A stretch of DNA of 64,000 bases from Polyangiaceae bacterium. GTDB lineage: Bacteria; Myxococcota_A; Polyangia; Polyangiales; Polyangiaceae. The stretch is from NCBI GenBank assembly GCA_023150915.1, contig JAKLKA010000018.1, forward strand, positions 1-64,000. The letters run 5' to 3'. Below are positions 55,002-62,789 of this stretch, piece by piece (position 1 is the first letter of the stretch; every line of letters starts with the position of its first letter). A program made the translations under genes and the position numbers. The notes under the pieces were generated by a model. It was not told where the DNA came from. It searched no databases and saw only the letters and a list, made by a program, of their open reading frames with translations.

Positions 55002-56041
55002 GCGAGCTCGGAATGCTGCGTGAGAGCGTGCGGCGCTTCGCCCGCGAGGTGGTGGCGCCGACGCGGGAAGCGCTGAACCACTTCCCGGAACGGCCGCTGC
55101 CCGCGGGGATCGTGCCGGGCCTGGGTGAGCTCGGGCTGTTCGACGCCGAGATCGAGCTGCCGCTGCTCGGGGTCGCCCTGGAAGAGCTGTCCAAGGTGGC
55201 GGCCGCACCGGCGGCGCTGGTCCTGACCCACGCCTTCGCTCGGGCGCTGGTGCGCGAAGCCGGCGGTGGTCGCTCGGCGGCGCTCGGCGGCCTGAATGGC
55301 CACGGCCTCTTCGCATGCCCGATCTACTCCGAGCTGGATCTCTCGGACGACGCTCCCAGCCTGCGCCGAGTCGGCAGCGAGATCGAGCTCGACGGCACGG
55401 CCTCGCTGGTGGTCGGCGCACCGCTCGCCCGGGTGCTGGTGCTGCCGGTGCGCGACGCCGGCGGCTGGGGCCTGGTCGGGCTCGAGAGCAGCGAGCCGGG
55501 AGTGAGCGTGGGCGAGGCGCTGCTCACGCTCGGCATGCGCGGCTGCCCCAGCGCCGACGTCAGCTTCCAGCGCGCGCGCTTCCCCGCGGACCGGCTGCTC
55601 GCGACCTCGCCCGACGTCGCGCGGCGGGTGGCGCGGCGTTTCCGGGGCGCCGCGGTGGCCATCTCGGCGGGCGTCCTGTCGAGCTCGGTGGCGGCCGCGA
55701 CGGAGTACGCCCAGGAGCGCTACCAAGGGGGCGGCGCGATCCTCGAGCACCAGGAGGTGCGCGCCATCCTCGGGCGCATGCTCGAAGATCTGGCGTTGTG
55801 CCACGAGGCCAGTGAGCTCTTGAGTCGCGAGGGCGTGCCCGAGTGGCGCGCGCTCGCCGCGTTCCTGCGGGCGAAAGAGCGCGCGGCCCACGCCACTTGC
55901 GACGGCGTGCAGCTGCTCGGCGGCAACGGCTACATGGAAGACTACGGCCAGGAGCGCGCGATGCGCGACGCCAAGCAGGCCCAGTTCTTCTTCGGCCGCA
56001 CCGACGTCGCACGCCAGGCGCTGGCGGGAGCCGTGCCATGA
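54998..56041 (+). CDS. Second acyl-CoA dehydrogenase, no catalytic Glu
   Basis: A 347-residue protein, shorter than a normal dehydrogenase. The C-terminal GGNGYMEDYG and DAKQAQFFFGRTD align with the GGxGYxxxY and YEGTxx region. The base position reads FGRT instead of YEGT, so the catalytic Glu is missing. In alpha2beta2 dehydrogenases of steroid and other bulky acyl-CoA pathways, one of two adjacent subunits lacks it. I therefore infer a heteromer with the gene before it. GTG 54998 overlaps the previous stop; GGAGG is before it. The N-terminal domain is compact. Confidence 0.8.
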   Translation: MSELGMLRESVRRFAREVVAPTREALNHFPERPLPAGIVPGLGELGLFDAEIELPLLGVALEELSKVAAAPAALVLTHAFARALVREAGGGRSAALGGLNGHGLFACPIYSELDLSDDAPSLRRVGSEIELDGTASLVVGAPLARVLVLPVRDAGGWGLVGLESSEPGVSVGEALLTLGMRGCPSADVSFQRARFPADRLLATSPDVARRVARRFRGAAVAISAGVLSSSVAAATEYAQERYQGGGAILEHQEVRAILGRMLEDLALCHEASELLSREGVPEWRALAAFLRAKERAAHATCDGVQLLGGNGYMEDYGQERAMRDAKQAQFFFGRTDVARQALAGAVP

Positions 56042-57060
56042 AGCTCGACGACCGCCGCTATCCGCCCACGCGCTTCGCCCGCTTCGTGGTGGACGGCGAA
56101 AAATGCAACGCCTGTCAAAAGTGCGTCGACACTTGCCCCGGGCAGCTGCTCGAGATGGTGGGCGAGCTGCCCGTCAACAAGCACGACACGGGCAAGTCTG
56201 CGCTGGGCTGCATCGGCTGCAAGAACTGCTACGCGGTCTGCCCCGAAGGCGCCATCGACGTCCGCGGGTACTACCAGGTCGAGCACGGCTTCTACCAGAC
56301 GCAGCTCCGCTCGCCGACGCTGCCGAACCCGTTCGGCGAGGCCGAGTCGCCGGCCTTCGAGGCGCTCGAGCCGCGCCTGACGCCGGTCGAGAAGGTGATC
56401 TACACGCGCCGCTCGAACCGCCTCTACAAGAAGAAGAAGGTGCCGGAAGAGCTGCTCCGGCGGGTGGTCGAGGCGGGGCGCTTCGCCCCCAGCCAGGGCA
56501 ACAGCCAGCCCTGGAGCTTCATCGTGCTGAGCGATCGCGACCTGATCGATCGCATCGGCGCCGAGTGCGCCAAGCGCGTGGCGCCGGTCTCGAAGCTCTA
56601 TCTGGGAAACGGCGACAAGAAGAAGAACCTGCTCAAGACCCTGGCGGTCAACGCCCTGGCGCGGCTCACGCCGAACAACTTCGACCAGCGCCTGGCCCAC
56701 GGCATCGACACCGTGGTCCATGGCGAAAAATGGGACATGTTCCTGCATGCGCCGTCGCTGATCCTGGTCCTGGGTGACAAGCGCAGCATCGGCGACCCGC
56801 TGATCGACGCGGTGCTGGCCGCTCACAACATGGTGCTGGCGGCCCACTCGCTCGGCCTGGGCACTTGCTACGTGGGCTTCGTGAAGATGCTGAACACGCT
56901 GCCCGAGCTGAAGCACGAGCTGGGCATTGCCTGGCCCTACAAGGTGATGACGTCCATCGCGCTCGGCTACCCCCGCACGCGCACGGACAAGGCGGTGGCG
57001 CGCGAGCGCCCCAAGGTGACCTGGTTCCCGGCCGATCGCTCGGGCCCCAGGGAGGAGTGA
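56038..57060 (+). CDS. Ferredoxin-nitroreductase fusion
   Basis: A 340-residue protein. Two [4Fe-4S] motifs occupy the N-terminus: C23-x2-C26-x2-C29-x3-C33 and C58-x2-C61-x2-C64-x3-C68. A nitroreductase FMN domain follows (about 115-330), with TRRSNRLY and FAPSQGNSQPW. Such proteins move electrons between flavin and clusters. Here it may supply reduced ferredoxin-type electrons to the large activase protein. The stop precedes the hydrolase start by 5 bases. Confidence 0.88.
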   Translation: MKLDDRRYPPTRFARFVVDGEKCNACQKCVDTCPGQLLEMVGELPVNKHDTGKSALGCIGCKNCYAVCPEGAIDVRGYYQVEHGFYQTQLRSPTLPNPFGEAESPAFEALEPRLTPVEKVIYTRRSNRLYKKKKVPEELLRRVVEAGRFAPSQGNSQPWSFIVLSDRDLIDRIGAECAKRVAPVSKLYLGNGDKKKNLLKTLAVNALARLTPNNFDQRLAHGIDTVVHGEKWDMFLHAPSLILVLGDKRSIGDPLIDAVLAAHNMVLAAHSLGLGTCYVGFVKMLNTLPELKHELGIAWPYKVMTSIALGYPRTRTDKAVARERPKVTWFPADRSGPREE

Positions 57061-57065
57061 TCCGG

Positions 57066-58013
57066 ATGACGCACCCTGAATTCCCCTTCGAGTCCCGTTT
57101 CGTCTCGGTCGACGGCCAGCGCCTGCACTACGTCGACGAAGGCCGCGGCGAGCCCCTCTTGATGCTGCACGGCAACCCCACCTGGTCGTACCTCTACCGG
57201 CACTTCATCCGCGACCTGCGCTCGGACCATCGCTGCCTGGCCCTCGATCACCTGGGCTACGGCTACTCGGAGAAACCGCCGCACGGCGACTACTCGATGC
57301 GCGCGCACATCATGCGGCTGTCGGGCTTCGTCTCGAAGCTGGGGCTGAAGGATCTGACGCTGGTCGTCCAGGACTGGGGCGGGATCATCGGTCTGGGCTG
57401 GGCGGTGCGAAACAAGCACCTGGTCAAGCGCCTGGTGATCATGAACACCACCGGCTTCCCGCTGCCGTCGCGCCAGACCCTGCTCGAGATGAGGCCCAAG
57501 CCCTGGGGCCTGCTCATGCTCTACCCGCTGAAGGTCCCCGGCCTGGGCGAGCTCTTCGTGCAGGGCGCCAACGGCTTCGTGAAGGCGCTCTTGCCGGCGG
57601 GCATCCACCACCGCGAGCGGCTCGACTCGCAGGTGATGGGCGGCTACCTGGACCCTTACGCGACCTGGTCGTCGCGCCGCGCGCACCTGAAGAGCGTGCG
57701 CCAGATCCCCATCAGCCCGCGCCACCCGACCTGGCGCCTGCTGCAAGAGATCGGCGCCGAGCTGGACGGCTGGCAGGTCCCCACCCAGCTGATCTGGGGC
57801 ATGCGCGATCCGGTGTTCGTGCCCTGGTTCTTGGAAGAGTTCGAGCGGCGCCTGCCGAACCACGCGCCCAGCGTGAAGATCGACGACGCCAGCCACTTTT
57901 TGCAGGACGACCGGCCCGATCGCATCGTGCCGGTGATCCGAACCTTCATGCAGAGCGCTGCCCAAAAGCCCGAGGCCCGCGTGGCCCCGGCTCAGATCGC
58001 AACCGGAGGATGA
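57066..58013 (+). CDS. Haloalkane-dehalogenase-like alpha/beta hydrolase
   Basis: A 315-residue protein. HGNPTWSYLYR at 35-45 provides the oxyanion region, Asp103 in VQDWGG is the likely nucleophile (Asp, not Ser), and a C-terminal ASHFLQDD supplies His. An Asp nucleophile puts it in the haloalkane dehalogenase / OleB (beta-lactone decarboxylase) / epoxide hydrolase group. OleB acts next to OleC and OleD homologues in olefin synthesis, and this operon also has an AMP-ligase and an SDR. A halide substrate is less likely from context. The start ATG 57066 follows GGAGGAG. Confidence 0.82.
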   Translation: MTHPEFPFESRFVSVDGQRLHYVDEGRGEPLLMLHGNPTWSYLYRHFIRDLRSDHRCLALDHLGYGYSEKPPHGDYSMRAHIMRLSGFVSKLGLKDLTLVVQDWGGIIGLGWAVRNKHLVKRLVIMNTTGFPLPSRQTLLEMRPKPWGLLMLYPLKVPGLGELFVQGANGFVKALLPAGIHHRERLDSQVMGGYLDPYATWSSRRAHLKSVRQIPISPRHPTWRLLQEIGAELDGWQVPTQLIWGMRDPVFVPWFLEEFERRLPNHAPSVKIDDASHFLQDDRPDRIVPVIRTFMQSAAQKPEARVAPAQIATGG

Positions 58014-58017
58014 CCCG

Positions 58018-59868
58018 ATGAAGAAGGTGCTGCTCACCAATCCCTGCGCGCCCTACGACCTCGGCTGGGGCGAGGACATGATGGATCTGCTCGCGTCGCG
58101 CCTGGCCCGCGGCCACGACATCGCGAACCTGAAGAGCCACCTGCCGGCCTGGGGCCTCTACCTGATCGCGGAGAACATCCGGAACCCGGCCACCGTGCTC
58201 GAGCACCCGGGCTGGGACGACTTCCTGAAAGAGCTGAAGAACGGCTACGACGTCATCGGCATCCAGCTCAAGACCATCAACCTGGAACGCACGGTGCGCA
58301 TGGTCGAGGCCATCAAGAAGTACTCGCCCAAGAGCGAGATCGTGATCGGCGGCTACGGCGTCTCGGCGCTGGACGCCAAGCTGCCGGGCGACGTCAACGA
58401 TTATGCCGGCTTTCTGAAGAAGAACGCCGACCACCTGTGCCGCGAAGAAGGCGTGAAGTTCATGCGCCGCGTGCTGGGCGACGCGCCCTTCGATCGGCCC
58501 ATCACCCAGTACCACATGCCCTATGCGCGTTTTCACCTGCCGGGCATGCGGCACTTCGATCTGAACATCCCCGCCATTCTGGTCTCGCTCGGGTGCCCCA
58601 ACGCCTGCGACTTCTGCAACACCAGCGCGTTCTTCAAGCACAAGAAGTACTACGTGGCCGAGCCGGCAGAGGTGGTCGACTTCATGCGTCACCACAAGCG
58701 CAAGCTGGGGGTGGACACGCTGAACGTGATCCTGTTCGACGAGGACATCTTCCTGAACACCGAATACGTGCGCGAGCTCGGGCGCCTGCTCCGGGCGGAC
58801 CGCGAGCTCTGGGGGGTGCGCTGGATCAGCTTCGGCTCGGCCAAGGCGCTGGCGCCCTTCTCGGGCGAAGAGCTGCGAGAGTGCGGCGTGGGCGGGATCT
58901 GGATCGGCGTCGAGTCGGGCCTGGTCGACGGCGACTGCGGAAAAGAGGGTTTCGGCAAGCGAGACGGCGGCAAGAGCCCGCCCGAGCTGTTCGACGATCT
59001 GCACCGCCACGGCATCGAGACCATCGGCTCGATGATCCTCGGCTTCGACTTCCACACGCCCGAGAACATCGAGAAGGACATCGACTACTTCGTCGATCTC
59101 AAGCCGATGTTCTATCAGGTGGGCCCGCTCACGCCGTGCCCGGGCACCAAGCTCTACGAAGAGTTCACCCGCGACGGGCGGCTCAAGTCGAACTACAGCT
59201 ATCAGCACTTCCACCTGTGGAAGGACGACGGCATCGACTACAAGCACTTCGGCGAAGGCGGGATCAAGCAGTGGTTCGATCTGGCCCACGAGAAGCTGCG
59301 CACCGTGAACGGCCCGCCGACCTTGCAGTTCGCCGAGCTCAACTTCCGCGGCTACGAGACGCTGAAGGACCACTCGAGCGAGTACCTGCGGTTCCAGGCC
59401 GAGCAGTCTCGCCAGCTCGGGGCCGGCGCGATGCCGCTGGTGCGCGCCATCGGCAAGAACGCGCCGTCGCCGGCGGTGAAGGAGCGCGTGCGCGGCATCG
59501 AGGCCATGGCCGACCGGCTCACTGATCCGGCACCGCTGGCGCTCAGGGCCGTGGGCAAGGTGGTCGAGCTGGTCGCCGCGCGTCAGGCCCAGGCCCAAGA
59601 CCGCCTCGAGCGCCCGCCGGTGGTGAGCGATCCGGGCGCGCGCTGGAGCTACTACAACCAGGGCTCGGCGGCGCCCACGCGCCGCGGCGCCTTCGGTCGC
59701 GCCGACAAGCAGGCCAAGGCCGCCGGCGGCATCACCACCTCGTGGCCCTTCGCGCGAAAGCGCGTCGAGCCGCCGGTCGATCCGGGGCGCGTGCGCGTCG
59801 AGCACGACGACGACGAGTCGCGGGTCGAGGAAGCACGCGCCAAGAAGCGGCTGGCGGTGGTGGGGTAG
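58018..59868 (+). CDS. B12-type-arrangement radical SAM protein
   Basis: A 616-residue protein. The N-terminal 150 residues resemble the Rossmann-like domain of B12-binding radical SAM proteins, but I do not see the DxHxxG cobalamin motif. The radical SAM core has the CxxxCxxC motif at C193, C197 and C200 (GCPNACDFC). SAM-binding strands follow, with an IGVESG motif. The last 150 residues are a charged, low-complexity tail with Lys/Arg/Glu. Start is ATG 58018, four bases after the hydrolase stop, with GGAGG before it. It is the last gene of the operon. The reaction could be methylation or ring/chain rearrangement of a lipid. Confidence 0.82.
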   Translation: MKKVLLTNPCAPYDLGWGEDMMDLLASRLARGHDIANLKSHLPAWGLYLIAENIRNPATVLEHPGWDDFLKELKNGYDVIGIQLKTINLERTVRMVEAIKKYSPKSEIVIGGYGVSALDAKLPGDVNDYAGFLKKNADHLCREEGVKFMRRVLGDAPFDRPITQYHMPYARFHLPGMRHFDLNIPAILVSLGCPNACDFCNTSAFFKHKKYYVAEPAEVVDFMRHHKRKLGVDTLNVILFDEDIFLNTEYVRELGRLLRADRELWGVRWISFGSAKALAPFSGEELRECGVGGIWIGVESGLVDGDCGKEGFGKRDGGKSPPELFDDLHRHGIETIGSMILGFDFHTPENIEKDIDYFVDLKPMFYQVGPLTPCPGTKLYEEFTRDGRLKSNYSYQHFHLWKDDGIDYKHFGEGGIKQWFDLAHEKLRTVNGPPTLQFAELNFRGYETLKDHSSEYLRFQAEQSRQLGAGAMPLVRAIGKNAPSPAVKERVRGIEAMADRLTDPAPLALRAVGKVVELVAARQAQAQDRLERPPVVSDPGARWSYYNQGSAAPTRRGAFGRADKQAKAAGGITTSWPFARKRVEPPVDPGRVRVEHDDDESRVEEARAKKRLAVVG

Positions 59869-60151
59869 GGGGGGGCGCATTCCGCGGGCGCGACTGAGAG
59901 CGCATCCTCGCGCCGCGGGTCGACGATCACGAGAAGCGGCTGGCGGCGCTCGAGCAGACCGTCGGCGCCGTGCGCTGACTTGCCCGAGCTCGCGCCCCAC
60001 GGCCCCGAGCCAGCTCACGGTACCGGGCAGCGCTCGATCCGCCGCCGGCAGCGTGCCGTGACGCGCATGTCTGATCCCGAGCTTGTCTTCGACCCCGAGC
60101 TCGGCCAGGTGGCGGTGGTGCGCGCGGGCCGCGAGTGCTACGTCACTGGGG
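59869..60151. other. Region after the operon with imperfect hairpin and possible gene remnants
   Basis: No complete gene here. CGCGGGCGCGA (59883-59893) and TCGCGCCGCG (59908-59917) form an imperfect hairpin with no T tract. It may be a weak terminator. The plus strand up to the TGA at 59977-59979 reads VDDHEKRLAALEQTVGAVR in one frame, like the C-terminal end of a coiled-coil protein, without a start. From ATG 60067 a frame begins MSDPELVFDPELGQ that soon enters the next gene in another frame. These look like remnants of decayed genes. Confidence 0.4.
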
Positions 60152-60847
60152 GTGCTGTGCGTCGCGTTGCTGCTGCAAGCCGGGGCTCCGCCTCCCACGG
60201 CGGCCACGCCGCCCGTCGGGTGGACGGACTATCCGCCCCCGGCGTGGCAGGCGCCTGCGCCGCCGCCGCCACCGCCCGTCGAGGACGAAGCCCGGCCCGA
60301 AACCAAGCAACGCGTCGAGCACACGTTTCTGCTCCGCGCGGGGCTCGGCGTCGGGTTCCTGCGGCCCAGCGCACACGATGAAGTCCTCGAGGCCGACGGC
60401 TATGATCTCGATTCGCGCGCGGAGCTGGTGCTGGCGGGTGCCGGCGTGGTCGCGGGCCGCGTGGCGCTCGGCGCTTATGTCGGCATCGGCCGGGGCACGG
60501 CGTCCCCGTCGTCCGAGGCGCCCACCTTGCGACAGACTGTGGTTCGAGCGGGCACCGAGATCTCGCTCGTGCTTCAGCCCAGCGCGACCACCACGCTGCT
60601 CTTGGGGCCCGAGCTGGGGATGTTGCAGGGCACGCTTTCGGTGCAAGGCGACGGGCGGTCGCAGACGGTGCTGGAGTACGGCGGCAAGCTGGGCGCGTAC
60701 TTCCGCGTGAGCGACGCGCCGCCGGTCTGGTACCTGGGCTCGACCTTGGGGTACACGCTGGCGCCGGCGGACCCCCCGGGGGCACTGGGCCGCGACTACG
60801 ACTACGGTGCGCTGCACGTCGACTTCACGGTGGTGCTCGGTGGCTGA
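60152..60847 (+). CDS. Exported beta-barrel-like protein
   Basis: About 231 residues with a GTG start at 60152, chosen because it begins a signal peptide (LCVALLLQAGAPPPTAA). A Pro-rich linker (PPPPPP) follows, then alternating short strands of amphipathic pattern (VEHTFLLRAGLGVGFLRP, LVLAGAGVVAGRVALGAY and so on), which fit an outer-membrane beta barrel. It ends with FTVVLGG. Not recognised further. It overlaps the lipoprotein gene downstream by 8 bases. Confidence 0.6.
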   Translation: MLCVALLLQAGAPPPTAATPPVGWTDYPPPAWQAPAPPPPPPVEDEARPETKQRVEHTFLLRAGLGVGFLRPSAHDEVLEADGYDLDSRAELVLAGAGVVAGRVALGAYVGIGRGTASPSSEAPTLRQTVVRAGTEISLVLQPSATTTLLLGPELGMLQGTLSVQGDGRSQTVLEYGGKLGAYFRVSDAPPVWYLGSTLGYTLAPADPPGALGRDYDYGALHVDFTVVLGG

Positions 60848-61352
60848 GCGGCGGCGTCGCGTGGGGCTGCTGCTCGGCGTGGTGGTGTGCAGCGCGTGCT
60901 TCGATTTCCATGACGCCGGCCCGGGCGATCCGCGCCTGCTCGACCGCGCGTGTTTGGGGTCCGACCGGTGTACCACCAGCGGGAAAGCACGGCGGACCAC
61001 CGGCATCACCGCCGACAGCGTCGGTTTCGAGCTGGGGCCCGGCGGCGGCAGCGTGGTGATTCCGCTGGTCGCCGACAGCAGCAGCGACGAAGTTTCGGTC
61101 GAGGTGCTGGTCGCCGGCTCGGGAAAGGTCGACGTCTCGTCGAGCGAGCTGTCCGCGTCCGACAGCTTCACGCTCAGCGAAGACTACGAGTGGTTCCAGG
61201 TGGGCGGCGCGATCTCCGGCTCCAGCTCCGGCTCGGTGAAGCTCCGCGTGGGCGTCACGGGCGACTCTCGCGCCGAGCTGCTCGACATCCGAGCGCGCGG
61301 GCTCGACCACGCGGGGTGCTCCGTGGCGGCGGTCGGGCGCCGGGCTCACTGA
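60840..61352 (+). CDS. Small lipoprotein, unknown function
   Basis: A 170-residue protein. GTG 60840 lies within the end of the previous gene. The signal (RRRRVGLLLGVVVCSAC) ends in a lipobox VCSAC. The mature part is Ser/Gly-rich and probably a beta sandwich (GGSVVIPLVADSSSDEVSV). Cys residues may form a disulfide near the N- and C-termini. The two genes together suggest an outer-membrane pair. It converges with the gene at 61663 with a 7-base overlap. Confidence 0.65.
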   Translation: MAERRRRVGLLLGVVVCSACFDFHDAGPGDPRLLDRACLGSDRCTTSGKARRTTGITADSVGFELGPGGGSVVIPLVADSSSDEVSVEVLVAGSGKVDVSSSELSASDSFTLSEDYEWFQVGGAISGSSSGSVKLRVGVTGDSRAELLDIRARGLDHAGCSVAAVGRRAH

Positions 61353-61663
61353 GGCTCCAGGGCCTGGCAGCCCTCGCGCTCCGCCGCGTCGTCCAGGCTG
61401 CAGCCCGAGACCGCGTCGGCTTCGCACTCGTAGGTCAGCGTCTGGCCGCAACCGCTGGCGGTGAGCCGCGTGTCCGAGAGGGCGGTCACCGCGATGGGCC
61501 CGCTGCAGTCGAGCTCGCGGGCTGCCCGCCGGCGCACCACGTCGCGTGCCGGGTAATAGTCTGCCGCCTCGCCGGCGCAGCCCTTGCCCGTGGCCGACAC
61601 CGGAAACACCGTCATGCAGCCCGCGGCGGCGACCAGCGCGGCCAAGCAGAGAAACCGGCGCAC
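61346..61663 (-). CDS. Small Cys-rich lipoprotein
   Basis: A 105-residue protein with signal MRRFLCLAALVAAAGC (Cys16 lipidated) and six further Cys. The rest (CSGPIAVTALSDTRLTASGCG, ending in EPQ) has no recognised family. It is 4 bases downstream of carA on the same strand and may be cotranscribed. Confidence 0.65.
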   Translation of the reverse strand: MRRFLCLAALVAAAGCMTVFPVSATGKGCAGEAADYYPARDVVRRRAARELDCSGPIAVTALSDTRLTASGCGQTLTYECEADAVSGCSLDDAAEREGCQALEPQ

Positions 61664-61667
61664 GCGC

Positions 61668-62789
61668 TCAGCTGCCGATCATCTGCCGGAAGCGCTCGAA
61701 CAGGTAGAGCGCGTCGTGGGGGCCGGCTGCCGCCTCGGGGTGGTACTGCACGCTGAAGGCGCGGGCCTCGGGCGCTTCCAGCCCTTCGCTGGTGCCGTCG
61801 TTCAGGTGCACGTGCGTCGACCGCGCGCGACCCGCCAGCGAGTCGATGTCGACCACGAAGCCGTGATTCTGGGTGGTGATCTCGACCCGCCCGGTGGTCA
61901 GATCTTTGACCGGCTGATTCAGACCGCGGTGGCCGAACTTGAGCTTGTAGGTGCGCCCGCCGAGCGCCAGCGACAAGAGCTGGTGACCCAGACAGATGCC
62001 GAAGATCGGCTTCTTGCCCAAGAGCTCGCGGATGGTCGCGATGGCATAGGTGACTGCCGCCGGGTCGCCCGGGCCGCTGGACAGGAAGATGCCGTCGGGC
62101 GAGCGCGCGAGGATGTCCTTTGCGCTGGTGGTTGCGGGCACGGCCGTGACGTTGAAGCCCGACTCGACCAGACAACGGAAGATGTTGCGCTTCGCGCCGA
62201 AATCCATCGCCACCACCCGGGGGCGGTCGCCGCCCTTGGGAGCGGGCAGCACGTTCCATTCGCCGGAGCCCTCGGTGAAGTCGTAGGGCGCCTGGGGGGT
62301 CACGCGAGCGGCGAGATCCAGCCCCTCCATGCTGGGCGCACGCCGGGCGCGGTCGACCAGCACGTCGGGCGGCTCGGTGCCGATGGCGCCGTTCTGCGCG
62401 CCGCGGTCACGGATGATGCGCGTGAGCCGTCGGGTGTCGACGCCACCGATGGCGACCACGCCGTGGCGGGCCAGGTAGGCGTTCAGCGTCTCTTTCGAGC
62501 GCCAGTTCGACGCGATCGGGCTCGCGTCGCGCACCACGAAACCGGCCACCTGCGGCCGGCAGCCGACGGCCTCGTCGTCTTCCTGGTTGATGCCGGTGTT
62601 GCCGATCTGCGGCGCCGTCATCGTGACGATCTGCCCGGTGTAGCTCGGATCGGTCAGCACCTCTTGGTAGCCGGTCATGCCGGTGGTGAACACCACCTCG
62701 CCGGTGGACGCCCCCTCGGCCCCGAAGGCTTCGCCTTCGAACAGCGTGCCGTCCGCCAGCGCGAGGTGGGCCCGGCGCGTGGCGCTCAT
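61668..62789 (-). CDS. carA: Carbamoyl-phosphate synthase small subunit
   Basis: A 373-residue protein of normal CarA length. It supplies ammonia from glutamine for carbamoyl phosphate, used in pyrimidine and arginine synthesis. The N-terminal domain shows TGMTGYQEVLTDPSY. The glutaminase domain has Cys in GICLGHQLL and a C-terminal HPEAAAGP, the His and Glu of the triad. The start overlaps the pyrC stop (ATGA). carB is not in the window. Confidence 0.97.
   Translation of the reverse strand: MSATRRAHLALADGTLFEGEAFGAEGASTGEVVFTTGMTGYQEVLTDPSYTGQIVTMTAPQIGNTGINQEDDEAVGCRPQVAGFVVRDASPIASNWRSKETLNAYLARHGVVAIGGVDTRRLTRIIRDRGAQNGAIGTEPPDVLVDRARRAPSMEGLDLAARVTPQAPYDFTEGSGEWNVLPAPKGGDRPRVVAMDFGAKRNIFRCLVESGFNVTAVPATTSAKDILARSPDGIFLSSGPGDPAAVTYAIATIRELLGKKPIFGICLGHQLLSLALGGRTYKLKFGHRGLNQPVKDLTTGRVEITTQNHGFVVDIDSLAGRARSTHVHLNDGTSEGLEAPEARAFSVQYHPEAAAGPHDALYLFERFRQMIGS

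Noticed and set aside
49428-58013. Reading the operon as a plain OleABCD olefin pathway
   Set aside because: The thiolase is SCP2-type and not FabH-like OleA, and the acyl-CoA dehydrogenases, activase and ferredoxin-nitroreductase have no place in that pathway. Kept only as an alternative for part of it.
57946-60207. Long minus-strand open frame over the radical SAM gene
   Set aside because: It is antisense to a gene with clear radical SAM motifs, has no recognisable domain and an amino-acid make-up typical of antisense frames.
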